Source: Nissolia schottii
Taxonomy: Eukaryota; Streptophyta; Magnoliopsida; Fabales; Fabaceae
DNA: 64,000 nucleotides
Direction of reading: 5' to 3'
Assembly (NCBI GenBank): GCA_003254905.1
Contig: QANU01057582.1
Span: forward strand, 296,102 to 360,101
Shown: piece by piece, positions 32,977 through 44,621 of the stretch
How the letters are laid out: every line of letters begins with the position of its first letter
Numbering within the stretch: position 1 is the first letter of the stretch
The notes under the pieces: generated by a model
Database searches by the model: none
Told to the model about the DNA's origin: nothing
What the model saw: the letters and a program-made list of their open reading frames with translations, nothing else
Translations under genes and position numbers: made by a program

Positions 32977-34119
32977 ACCGTTTTGAACAAACAAGTTTAA
33001 AACATAAAAATGATAAAAGGAAGAGGAAGGTAAGCTTGTTTTGGGATAAATGGAAGAGGAAGGGGTGAAGGGTAAGTGAAAATGGGACCTATGAGGGTTG
33101 GATGGTGAGGGGTGAACAACCCTGCCTCCCAATCCAAGCCCTAGTGCGGGTGGTTTGGTCTATGGAGCTTGAGAATGAATCAACGTTGTGTACGCCCTTG
33201 GGCGCGAGAGAGGGCGTGTTTTCTGCTGCAGCCCATGGCCATGGTAGATGATGCTTGTTCTTGTTTTTCTTTTTGGTTTTCTCTGGTTTTTCTCTCTTGT
33301 TTCTTGTTATTTTGCCTCCCTTGTTCTCTCTTGTTCAGCCCCCTTATTCTCCAGATACCCTTTTCTTTTTATCTTGTTTGTTTCCTTTTCCTTTCCCTCA
33401 TTTTTCTCTTTTTTTCTCGGATTCCCCTGCTCCCTTGGACTTCCTGCAGGTCATGTTGCTTTCAAGGATGCTGCAGGGTACAGGCCCTGGCTGCCTAGTC
33501 CCTACCTGCAGCCCAAAGTAGCTCACATCCCTCTCACCTAGGTAGTGGAAAAAAGGCTCTAAAAATATGCTAAAAATATGTAATTGATTCTCAGAACTCC
33601 ATAACTGGCCAAAAGGCCTTGGAGTGGATCCCATGCCATTTTTGGGATGTGGGGCAGGGCCCAAAGCCCTCCAATCCATTACACCTCATAGTTCCCCTTC
33701 TTGTCTTTTTATAGATATGCTGAGGGCGTATTTGTTTAGCATCACCCTGTGCCAAACCCTTGATATCTATGCTAGGGACAAGTTCTCATGTGTTTAATAT
33801 TCTTAATGTTATCCTAAATACATATATTACAAAAGGGTCTGTATCAAAGGTATAATGACTTAAACCTATTAAGAGCAAGCAAGTGCAGGACACATTAAAC
33901 AAACCAGAGTTTTCCCTAGAATTAACTAAATACCCAAAAACAAAACAATTACAATTACAAACATATACGGTTGCAACAAAGCAGCCGTTACCCTTCGAAT
34001 GGAGAAACACCAGCAACCTATCTAACCAGAAATTGACCACCACCACAGATCATAAAAGCCAAAAATATCATCACCTACTTGAGATATACCATAATTGTTG
34101 GAAGCACAACATATAGCTT
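32977..34119. other. Non-coding, retroelement-like DNA
   Basis: It begins with CCCCAGTGGTGTCGCCA (32951-32967, just before this interval), a phrase frequent near LTR borders of plant retroelements, followed by pyrimidine-rich sequence. No gene is recognisable. Confidence 0.35.
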
Positions 34120-34990
34120 ATATAAGGGTTATGGTGAAATATATATTGAGGGAATTAAAGTAAAATTATAACGAGGCGACTAAGAATGAATAATCTACGA
34201 TAGAGTAAGCTCCCATAAAAAAGTCAATGATCGAACATCTCAATTGACTTTGAGCAAAGACCTTAATTGACCTCATAACAATGATCCTAGTCTACCATAG
34301 ATAAGGAAGGGAGACATAGCCGGCCAAAATAGATCTCTATTAAAACTTCTCTTATCGACAATAGGAGGACGATGAATAGAAGGCCCAAGCTGAAACAAGG
34401 GATGAATCCTATAAATTGGTCGATAAATGGAGTCGACCCAAATTATATCTTGAGGAATTTCTTAATATCCAGTGGAAGGATTGACCCTTCAAAGGATAGT
34501 GAGGCATGACAAAGATTTCAAATATCAAGAGGGAACCATCAACAAAAGGGGAAAATTCATCAACAATGTGTGACATCTATCTAAAAACATGCTTAACTTC
34601 ACAGGTAAGATAACTGCCCACATCGCGGAATACAAGGGAAGTGGAATAGTGGATATCTGAGAAGCAACCTTCAACTGTTAGGAAGGACACGTGGCAAGCA
34701 TACAAGGGGTTACCATAGGTTATAAATAGGGACGCCCAAAACTGAATTAAGGAACAATTTTTCATAAAAACTCAGACTCTCTGCACGTCCTAGTGACAAA
34801 AGAGCAGTGAGAAATTTCGAGTAGATTTCTCATTTCTTTCTTGTTCTTTTCCTTTCCTTTTCTTTTCTTTCTTTTCTTTTGCTCGTCTCTTCTTTATTTT
34901 GTAATTTCTTTCATTAGTATTTTGAAGTTCATAGCATTGTACTTCTATTCTGATCATTGTATCAAACACTTGTTTATTCCACTATATCAA
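34120..34990 (+). repeat. LTR-like fragment with TATAAATAGG box
   Basis: GGACACGTGGCAAGCATACA is followed 22 bases later by TATAAATAGG (34721-34730) and a pyrimidine-rich leader. It shares this arrangement with 27.6 kb. No coding part is attached. Confidence 0.45.
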
Positions 34991-35189
34991 ATTGTTCTTG
35001 AATCCGCATTTTTCTAACCAACATATCAAATTCCAAGTAATTTCATTTTTTGTATTTTTTTCTCACCATTATAATACAGTAAAATGTCTACTACCCTCTC
35101 ACTTATTTTTTTTTCTAACTCACAAAAAAGCTAAACCTAGGTACACACTACAAATGAGCATGCACTTCTATTTATAGATATGATTTTGG

Positions 35190-35400
35190 ACACAGTAGAA
35201 AGAAGTCGATTTAAATTGACTTCTATTTTTTAAAAATAATAATTAGAAGTTAATTTAAATTGACTTCTAATTAAAAAAATAAAAATAAAAATAAAAATAA
35301 AAATCGGTACAACGAGAATCAATTTAAATCAAATTCTAATAAAAAAAATTAAAAATAAAATTCATTACAACAAAGTCGATTTAAATCAACTCCCTTTTAT
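35190..35400. repeat. Palindromic GAAGTCGATTTAAAT repeats
   Basis: Variants of AGAAGTTAATTTAAATTGAC and GAAGTCGATTTAAATTGACT occur in both orientations about five times, separated by A-rich spacers. Such arrays are known as subterminal repeats of CACTA or MULE elements. No terminus is identifiable here. Confidence 0.55.
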
Positions 35401-36789
35401 AATGAAAATGTTTTACTTTGGGAACAACTTTATAAATGATTTATTTAGGGAATAAGTATTATTATTTGTTTTATTCTGAAAATTTTTCCCAACTATGTGT
35501 GTTAGTGTGACACGCGGAGCTCTCTTTACAAATTGACTTAAATGTCCAACAATGCTGCAAGCTCATAGGTCCAAACACACTGCTATAAGGGTTGTTTCGA
35601 CATTTCATAGTGTAAAAATTTAGGGTGAACTCTCGAAGATTAGTATACTATATTTGGCTTAAGGAATTGAATAAAGAGATCAGGGTTTAGATACACATTT
35701 TTTTTCGCCCCTTCAAATAATAAATTATATGTCTAAATCCCTTTTTTCTTTTCTCAAATTTCAAATCTTTGAATTTAAGAGTCCAAGATCGCTTTGCAAG
35801 TAATCTACCCTTTGCTTGTTGGCACACGAGAAGTAAGTTAAGCAAAAATCTCAGCAGTGGTTCTACCATATTAGTGGAGTCGGAGATTCAGATCACTATG
35901 GCTCGGCAGAAGCACGGATAGCTTTTGAAGAGTACAACTCACACATAAAACGTGAACCTGCAAAGCGCTATCTTCGTACGGTTTGATCCTCTTTCTCCCT
36001 GGTTCCTATATCGAGTTTGTATCTCAAGTCTCAACACTTAGTTCCCACCACATTTGGAATATATTGGAAGCTGATATGTTGTTATCTTTGAATAGAAATA
36101 ATTCAAGCTTCTAACTTATCTTGGGTTTGCAGGACCCATGGTAGACAAATATCGTAGGAAATAACTATAATCATGTCTCATAGCTTGCGTAGAAAACGCA
36201 ACGTTTCACTGAATTGATATTCAGGTTTAGCTACACATAGAACGGCTACCATTCATATAGCAATCAATAGCTCTTGCCTTCTGCCAAGAAGAAAATTAGG
36301 CTACAACATAAAAATAGTTTTCTCTCAGCATGAAACGAGTCAAACCAGTAACAGATACCAAGAAACAGAGCATTCACTTAATGGGACTTTGGGAGACAGT
36401 TAAAAAAAAAAAAAATTAAATTACTAACAAGGAGGTCTGTTCTCTGTTTTGAAACAAGAGTCCTAACCAAATCCAATGCAATACGCTCCAAAACTTGAGG
36501 GGTTAATAAAGTTTTTACTCCAAACATAACAAAACTAACTCAGAATTAGGAGACTCACAACTCACACTGGCCATTATCCAACAACTGAAACAAAAAGTTT
36601 AAACTTTTGATAGCTGCGTCAATGAAGCCACAGAACTCCACGAGCAAAATCAGCCAACTAGAGTATTCTCTTATTCAGGTTGAGAACTATTCTTATAAAC
36701 AAATGAATGAACTATGTATCTGTCAAGCTAAAATTGGCCTTCAAAGCAACATAACCAGATGTTACATTGAAAATTTTGTCCAGCCATCA
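35401..36789. other. Intergenic DNA, no gene recognised
   Basis: AT-rich with short fortuitous frames. The last part (about 36600-36789) is likely 3'UTR of the DUF1639 gene on the minus strand. Confidence 0.4.
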
Positions 36790-37903
36790 TCATTCTTCAT
36801 CAGACTCAGCCTCAGCCTCAGCGAGATGCATCTTCCCCTTACCCTTTCCAGAGGGACGCGCCTTGCCATTCACTGGCTCTTCAGGAACCTTGTACAAATC
36901 CGCTGTAACCTCTGTTAACCACATACCAGGAAATACAGTCTGCACAGAAAAAAAAAATATTAAATTAAATTAAATCAAATCAAATCAAATAAAAATATGC
37001 CCTTAATCTTCCACCCTAACAAACGAGTTAACAAAATTAACAACTACAAACAGAAAGCACAGCCGCGTTAAACAGAGTGAAAGTAACACGATCGATGTAA
37101 CTTACATCCAATTGCTTCTGCACAGCTCTGGGCCTCTTGTTGGGCCTGCGCGGCAGCCGGTGGCCCACCATCTTCATGAAATCTTCCTCGATCTCCTTCT
37201 TCGAAAACTGAAGGGAAAATTTCGGCCTCGGCGTGCTCTTATCGCAATTGCTTCTCAACTTCGGCAACTTAACGGCTCCGTCAGTTCTCGCCGGCGAGGG
37301 CCAAATAGATTTCTTCTCATCAGTTTTCAACCCTTTCTCGCTGCCACTGCCAACTCCGCCGCCAAATGGACTCTTGCACTCCGCCCGCCTTGTCCTCAGA
37401 TTCCACGTCCTCACGCCCTCCGCAGGCGCCGCGACTTCCACCGTCGCTGCCGGCGTTGATCTCCGCTCTTTTTCTTCTTCCTCCTTCTCGTCGTCCTCCT
37501 CGTTCCTGAAAAACGCGTCTTTCATCTTATCCGCCTTAGTCTTCAGATCAAGTATTAACTTCTCCCTCATCGCCTCGATCCCGTCCCCCACGCCGTCACC
37601 GCCGCTGCCGTGGATTTGCGGTTTACGTACCCTCGCGCCCATCGATTGGTTCGTCTCCGGCTCCGATTCCCTCGTCCGGCTCGCAGAAGAATCGTCAGAC
37701 CACGACACCGGAGATCGCCGATCCCCGCTACTGGAACCGCCGCTTGCGCCGGCGGCGTTCGTGCACCTCAGGTACCTCTGGCTTCCCCACTTCAAGCAAG
37801 GTAGTGTGAAATTGTGGAGGCGCTTCGATCTCTTGGGACTGGACGCCATGGACTCTGGCGCCGGTATTGCCCCTCTCTCGTCGCCCAAGCCTTGTAACAC
37901 CAT
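36790..37903 (-). CDS. DUF1639 family protein
   Basis: Two exons (37106-37903 and 36790-36939) join in phase (donor GTAAGT, acceptor TGTGCAG) to give 315 residues. The C-terminal 55 residues are the plant DUF1639 domain: SLQFSKKEIEEDFMKM, GHRLPRRPNKRPRAVQKQLD (ending exon 1) and, from exon 2, TVFPGMWLTEVTADLYKV. The N-terminal motif LHNFTLPCLKWGSQRYLRC is also shared by family members. Between them lies a polar, low-complexity region with an acidic run (about 136-147, EEDDEKEEEEKE) and many basic clusters, which suggests a nuclear, largely disordered protein. The biochemical role is unknown. The ATG at 37901-37903 is the first in frame. A long plus-strand open frame across exon 1 is only its shadow. 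Confidence 0.88.
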
Positions 37904-38549
37904 TTACATAAAAGAAGGGATACAATCGCAAGCAAGGACAGCAAAGGAAAGAAAGCACTTCACGGAGCCAAGTGCTTTGAGGGCGAAAACAGAGCTTAAG
38001 AGAGCTGAGATTTTTCTCGATAAAAAAGAAACGAAAAAAGGACGAGAGTTCTCATATCAAAGGCCGTGTGTTTTGCTAAGTGGCCGGGGAAACGAAGTTT
38101 ATATACGGAGTGAGTAAAACAGTGAAGAGGAGGCGGTTTTAACGTTCGGGTTATCGGATTTGGACCCTTGAGATGGGTGCTGATATTGCTTGGTGTGTTT
38201 CTTTCTTTCTTTCTTTCATTTTTTTTATTTTTTTTATGGGAGTGTTCTTTTCAATTTTAAAGTGATGAAGTATTGGAAAAACTTCATGGCACACAATAAA
38301 TCAAGAAAGAAAATTCATCTCGTCATTTTCAATATTCATCAATGATATTGAATAATTAAAATAAAATGTCACTATATCAAAATTTTATTAGTGGTAACTA
38401 ATATGTTTAGTGAGTGTGACATAGGGATGAAAATTTTCCCAGCCCTACAAGATAATATCTGAGGCGATTATGGGAGAAAGGTTTTTCACCTACAGATAAT
38501 TGAGATAAATATATTTTATACATGTTCATTGTACGAGGTAAGGGCGGAC

Positions 38550-39135
38550 ATCATGATTATTAAACTCTCGAGTTAACTCGTAAACTCGTAAGAGTTTTTA
38601 CGAGTTTACGATTTCACTACATAAAACGAGTTAACACTCATCTCTGTTTTGGTAAACTCGTACGAGTTTAAGTAAACTCTCAATTTTACTAGCGAGTTTA
38701 CGAGTTAAAATCTACGTACGAGTTTACGAGTTTGCCTCAAGATTTATAAATTTGATAACTTTTTTAGATACTTAGTTGACTTTGTGTGTGTTAAACAATA
38801 TATACTGAATTTACTAAGCCGATTTTACATATTTATCATAATTGATATATGTTTTATCAAACTATAAAGTCTAATACATGTACAGAATAAAATATGATAT
38901 AACTAAGTGTCATGCATTAAGGTATATTTTATGATTTTTTTTCATTTATTTTATTTTAAATTTAACATTATTCATTGTCAATTATGAATACAAAATTTAA
39001 TCATGTTTAGATCCTAATTACATTGCTTATAACATATATTTTTTTACATATGTGTAAAGTTTACAAGTCGAATCTACGATTCGAGTTTGCTGAGCTTTCA
39101 CGAGTTTACTTAAACTCTCAAGTTTGACAACCTTG
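38550..39135. mobile_element. Inverted-repeat unit rich in AACTCGTAAACTCG
   Basis: The left part (TTAAACTCTCGAGTTAAC, then TCGTAAACTCGTAAGAG) and the complement of the right part (GTCAAACTTGAGAGTTTAAG, then TAAACTCGTG) face each other, with many CGAGTTTAC copies on the inner sides of both ends. The pattern fits a non-autonomous DNA transposon with subterminal repeats. No coding sequence is present. Confidence 0.55.
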
Positions 39136-39238
39136 GCGGGGATTATTATGTCTATGTCAGCGGATATCTAATATGAATACATGTTTAAATTATTCATAAT
39201 TATATATATATATATAATATAATATAATATAATATAGA

Positions 39239-39608
39239 GTTAGGATCAAGTTACATAAGTGTAACTTTAAGCATTGTTACACTTTTAATAACTTTTTTTA
39301 ACATATAAATTTTATCGATCCAACCGTTTGATTACGATTAACAATCATATAGATCATTCATGTCAAATTTCAAAGAAATTCAATATCAATAAGAATGTGA
39401 TCAAATAAATCTTATTTTCACACATTTGAACTATATATATTATGTCAATTTTGATAAGTGTATTTCAAACAGTTTCATATTAAAACAAAATTTTATAGAC
39501 ACGACCTATAATATATGAACCTTCAATCTAATGGTAGGTTTTCAAAAAGTTACAACTTAAAAATGTTATTGAGTAGTGTAACGATTGTTTAAGTAACTTG
39601 ATCCTAAC
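39239..39608. mobile_element. MITE with GTTAGGATCAAGTTAC ends, 370 bp
   Basis: The first 16 bases, GTTAGGATCAAGTTAC, recur exactly as the complement of the last 16 bases (39593-39608). The similarity continues a few bases inward. The superfamily is not clear because no convincing target duplication is visible. Confidence 0.75.
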
Positions 39609-39628
39609 CCATATTCTATACACACTAG

Positions 39629-39908
39629 TAGGGCTGTCAAAAAGCGCGGGCCCACCCCATTTATGGCCCGTGGGCCTAAACGGGTCGCCCGCTAGCCCAT
39701 TTATTTTTTAAAAAAATTAAAAAAATTACAAAAATTCAAAAAAATTCAAAAAAAATTATTTAAAAAATTAAAAAAATTCACAGGTTCACGGGCCGGGCTT
39801 AAACGGGCCGGTCCAATTTTTTTTCAAATTTTTTGCGGGCCTATTTTTTGCATGTAAAGTCTGTCCATTTAACCGGGTAAACGGACCGGGCCCATTTTGA
39901 CATCCCTA
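39629..39908. mobile_element. hAT-type MITE with perfect 8-bp target duplication, 280 bp
   Basis: The ends are TAGGGCTGTCAAAA and, in complement, TAGGGATGTCAAAA. The 8-bp duplication CACACTAG is exact (39621-39628 and 39909-39916). GC-rich inner blocks (GGCCCGTGGGCC, CGGGCCGGGCTTAAACGGGC) can fold into a hairpin around an A-rich middle. It is a recent non-autonomous insertion in the larger hAT-like element. Confidence 0.9.
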
Positions 39909-40509
39909 CACACTAGTGGGGCCATAGGCATGAACTGTTAAAATGCACAAAAAACTGCAATTGGTAAATTACAATTTATTTTCAATGGTAAAAGTGGAAG
40001 AAATGTTGAAAACCAAGTCGCAGTTATTTTGAAATATCCCTTTTATTCAATAGTGTGTGTGTATATATTATGAAACTATTATTTTATGAACTCTTTTATT
40101 GAATCTTTCGTATTTAGTTGGTTGCTCTAGCTTTTATTGCTCAAACCCTCAACCTTTTTACAATTTAATACATTTTGTATGTGCTTCATCACTGTTTAGA
40201 TTGACCAAATTAAGGATTGCTACTATTTAGATTTATTATTATTTTTTAGTTTAAGTGTTTTACATAGTTAGATTTATTTAGATTGTGCTTAGGAAACTTT
40301 AGTTGTATTTAAACAAGTTTCTAGATATTATTATTAGATATTGATTTTTGTTTTACTTAAAATTTTTAATGATGTATTAGATACCCATGAATATCTACGG
40401 TTACCCATTTATTCGTAGGGATACTAAAAGACGGATACTCATGGGGGGATGGGTACGGGGTGGGGGATGGAGGATTATCCATCACCCCATTATCATCCCT
40501 AGTATGAAA

Positions 40510-42104
40510 TAATGTAATAGATATTTACTAAAAATTGGTTGGTGAAGTACTTCAATATTTGTTTGATATTAGCGATTTTAATAAAAAAAAATGTGTTCAA
40601 TATTTATAATTTTTATGAATTTGTTACAAGCCAAAATAAGCCCAATATAGACTCATAATCTGAGACTCCAAATACAAGAGCCAAGGTCCTTTGGCCAAGT
40701 CCACACCAACCAAGTACCAAGTGTCCGCACAATAAGCTGTCGTGCGATGAGCAACCACCTCAAGCCCAACTCCTCACGACCTAAAGGGAATAACTCATGC
40801 CAAGCTCTGATTGTGACCAAATGGCTTCAACTACACAAGAGGGAGGGTGAATTGGGTATTCAACTTTTTCACAAAACTTTTCTTACTTAGAAAATGAGCT
40901 AGAAAGTCTCAACAAAAATATAAGAACAAGCAATAAAGCAAGCTAGCACAAGCAATAATAAGTAAAGAGTTAAGGGATAGAGAGAATGCAAACTCAATTT
41001 ATCCTGATTCAATCACCCTTGTGATTTACGTCCAGTCCCCAAGCTATTTGCTCAAGATTTTCTCCACTATCTTCAAGCTTGAAACTTAGGTGTTTGAAAA
41101 TCCTTTACAAGTAACAACACTCTTCACACCTTGTGCTTGAGCCTCAAGTAATCTTCCTTAGGGATTCCACCCTAATCAATTTAGAGGGATACCTCACTCT
41201 TTTTACAAGTGTATGGAATTTGTGAATTGAAAACTCTCTCAAAGAGTGGATAATACAAATTGAAGCTCTATAGGTGTATGTGTGAAAATCTCTCTTTTAG
41301 GCTCTTTAGAATGACTTAATAAATGCTCTTATGATCTATAGAAGGATGGGAGTTTAGGAGTAAATGTTCTGCCTTGAATCACTGAGTTAGGTGGGTATTT
41401 ATTGAGCTCCAAGTGATACTGGTCGTTATTCAATTAATGCTCAAGAAATTAGTACAGCAGAACTAGTCGTTGTTGTCTTCAGAGATTGAGTCATTCGAAT
41501 GACTAATGTTGGTCATTCGAATAACCTATGCATCCATTATGTGTCTCTTGTGTCAAAGTCATTTGAATGACTAATGTTGGTCATTCGAATGACCTATGCA
41601 ATGTAGCCGTTATGTGTCTCTTGAGTCAGAGTCAGTCGAATGACCTTACTTGAGTCATTCGAATGACTTGTGCTTTGCATAGGTCATAAAGAGCACAAAA
41701 GCTTTGCCAATCGAATGTCTCCATCAAATGTCTCTTGAGGAAGAGTCATTTGAATGACTTGTTCATGAGTCATTCGAATGACTTACTCATGAGTCATTCG
41801 AATGGCTTGTAGTTGTCATTCGATTGACTTATGCAAGTCTTGACCGATCTCATCCTTTTCCTTGTCCTTTTTAATTCTTTTGTTTATCTAATTCATTTTT
41901 AAGTCCTAGAATCAACAGTTTGTTATAAGATCCATTTTAGAAAGCATTTTAGAGAGTTATCACACATACACCTTTAACAAAAAATTTCCTAAGTCCTAAA
42001 TCTATATCTTCATTGAATTCCTTGGCTTGGAAACTTGCATCTTTGTCTTCATCAAACCTACAACATGTAGCATTCACACTGATCCCATTTGGGCTGGGTC
42101 TAGT
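40510..42104. other. Non-coding retroelement-like DNA
   Basis: At 40850 the phrase GAGGGAGGGTGAATTGGGT, common in LTRs of plant retroelements, is present. Then come simple non-coding sequence and the CATTCGAATG cluster (separate entry). No gene is recognisable. Confidence 0.4.
41490..41835. repeat. Cluster of GTCATTCGAATGAC palindromes
   Basis: Five exact copies of the self-complementary core CATTCGAATG and about six near copies (such as CATTTGAATG, CAGTCGAATG, CATTCGATTG) lie within 345 bases, joined by recurring spacers such as TAATGTTGGTC and TGTGTCTCTTG. It differs from the 13-kb cluster in flank (GTC..GAC here, TTC..GAA there). Confidence 0.85.
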
Positions 42105-43170
42105 GTCATGTTTGAGAGAGTCTTGGATGAACCTATACACTTTGAGTGATGAGTGACACACACTAACCTACGAGGCTCAATTGATTCGAACATGCCTTGA
42201 CTTATTGTTTGCTCATGTTTGATATGCCAAGAAAATTAGCTTTAATGCACAGTCATATCATCTCTTGTCTAAATGTACTTTATTTTTGGATTGTCACGTA
42301 TTTTGCTCAGTTGTCTGTTAGCTAGTGTCGGCTTAAGTGCCTCCCTGAGTTTTGCGGCTTTGCAGGGGAATGTAAATAGGGTCGCCGAACCAAAAAGATT
42401 TTTCTTTTCTTTATTTTTATCTTCTTAGTTTTTGTTTTGATTTTAATCTGCTTCCATCCTTAATTCCTTGCATGAGAACATGCAATTGTTCAAGTATGAG
42501 GTATTTTGATAGAGGGATTTTATCCCACATTTTTATGCACCATAATTGAACATTGCGTCCCCAAAATATGCGATTTTAATGGCTAATTGATAAGATTTGC
42601 ACAATTGTCCTTTTATGAGCATAATTGAGAAAAATGCAATTTTATCACCGTTTTTGAATGATTTTAATTGTCTCGAGTAATCTATGCGTTTAACATCTTT
42701 TGTTTGAGCTGTTGGAATAATCGAATATTGGTGCAACAAGAGGAGCAAAGGGAGCAAAAGGAGCAAGGAATGAAAGAAAAGAGGGCAAAGAGGAGCATGA
42801 AGCTCCAGGAAGGAGACGCACTGCAACGCATTTTTTGGCGCTGTAGCGCATGTCTAGATAGAAAAATCCGCTGGCAGTTACCTGAAACCCTAAAATTAGA
42901 TCCCAAAGGTTATAAATAGACATAAGGTGAATACAATTGGGACAGTTTTTCATATCAGCTCCTAGCTGCTCTTTAGGATTAGGTTTTACACAGTTTTTCC
43001 TTTATTTTTCCAGCATCATAGGATTAATGTTAGTGATGTTTTATTAGTTTTGTCTCGTTCGAAGATTGTTGGAGCTCTCGCAATTGCGCATGAGTTCTTT
43101 TGTGATTCAACTCATTTCTTTCATTGATTAATACAGGTTTTATTTATTTTCAGACCTGCTCTTCTTGTTT
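42105..43170 (+). repeat. Dispersed LTR-like repeat, copy B (partner at 4.6-5.8 kb)
   Basis: Collinear with 4597-5790. It has TATAAATAGA at 42911-42920 and the CAGCTCCTAGCTGCTCTTTAG leader-type sequence at the same relative position as copy A. It contains an extra GAGGAGCAAAGG-rich stretch (42735-42800) compared with copy A. Downstream DNA to about 43860, with CTTAGAGACGACCTAAG (43719-43735), is also typical of non-coding parts of plant Ty3 elements. Confidence 0.6.
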
Positions 43171-43882
43171 ATTCAATTTATTTATTATGAGTTTCTATCC
43201 TCCGCCCATGGAGGAGTAGTTTCCTTAATATCTTGCATGTGGTAACTCTAGATTAGGATTTAATTGGAGGTTCTTGCGCTTAATGTTTATTCATGATTTG
43301 TTTTGCCCCTAATTAGTAATATAGCGATTGCATGTTATTAGTTGGGGTTAATTCTAGATTTAGTTGGGGTTAATTCTAGATTAATAGATCTTGACGATCG
43401 TAGGGTTTAATGATTTATGATTTGGGAACTTCTTGGGGAACTAATTAGATTTAATTAGGCTGTGTAATTAATGCTTAGGAGATTGACGGTCGTAATCTCT
43501 TAAATGAATTGCGTGTTAGTTAGAGATTTTAGCTAATAACAACACCTCCTTTATGAATAAATAATTTAGGAATTGATGACAATAAATCCTTGAATCTAGA
43601 AAAGTCATATGCATGATATTGCCTTTAATTATTGTCGATTTTTTTTTGTTTTAATTTCCTTTTAAATCAATCCAAACCCCAATTAATTGTGACTTTAATT
43701 GGCTTGTAAATTGCTTCCTTAGAGACGACCTAAGTTAGCCTCCTATACTACGTTTTGGGGTTTTCTTAGTTTTATAAATTATTATTTGATCACACATTAA
43801 AATTTAATGACATTTTACTGTGTGTCAGGTACCAATGTAATAGAAATAAGTATTAACATAGATTATAAAGATATATCAATGT

Positions 43883-43883
43883 A

Positions 43884-43919
<36 letters not shown>
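43883..43919. repeat. Compound (TG)n(TA)n microsatellite
   Basis: About seven TG units run directly into eleven AT units. Confidence 0.95.
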
Positions 43920-44621
43920 AACATTCTTTTTTTTTTATACACGTTGGTATCTTTGTAATATATTAGTGCTTATTTCATTATGTTTATAACTATGTCTATT
44001 ATGCTAATACCTACTTGATTATGTTGATGCTCACGTTATTTAAAGATAGAGTAAGGAGATTGAGAACAAGAGAGAGAGTGATCGAATTTTTTATTTTATT
44101 TTGTGTTCCTTACTACGTCTCATTATCATGATGTTTATAGTGTCTAGATATTTTGGTGGAAGAATAAAACTTCTCTAAAAAAAATTTCATAAATCTCTCT
44201 AACATTAATACTTATTAAATTATGTTCTCATTATTTTTTAATGTAGTTATTTGAAAATGGAGATATTAATAAATACATTTTTTTATAAACTATAATATAA
44301 TTAATAATGGATCACTAAAGATTTAGCTAAAATTGGTTAATCAGAATTGAAAATTGAAGTTAGGAGACTCATGCCCTTCAAGTTTAATTATGTTAGTTGA
44401 AGGGTTAATTTTTCTTAAAGATGATAAGAATGGATTTTCACACTTGGCGAGTGTAATATCCTGATTTTTCCTCTTACAAAAATTTCGCATAACAGATAGA
44501 TATATAAGTAATATAATTAGATTAAAATCACAATTCCCCATTTTATTTTCTAAAAGCACCAAATAAGGTCGCGATTTCGCGAAAATCCGCAAGCATCGGA
44601 TTTCTTACCTTTCGTCACCAG

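Larger units (their letters stand above)
38422..40501. mobile_element. hAT-like element hosting three nested repeats
   Basis: The left end TAGGGATGAAAATTTT and the complement of the right end TAGGGATGATAATGGGG form an inverted pair. The 8 bases outside are GTGTGACA (38414-38421) and GTATGAAA (40502-40509), matching at six of eight positions, as expected for an old 8-bp hAT duplication. No transposase remains. Inside lie an inverted CGAGTTTA-rich unit, a TTAGGATCAAG element and a young hAT MITE. Confidence 0.6.

Noticed and set aside
37233..38117. A 294-codon plus-strand open frame
   Set aside because: It lies opposite the DUF1639 exon, whose protein has clear family motifs; the plus frame is low-complexity and a shadow of GC-rich coding DNA.
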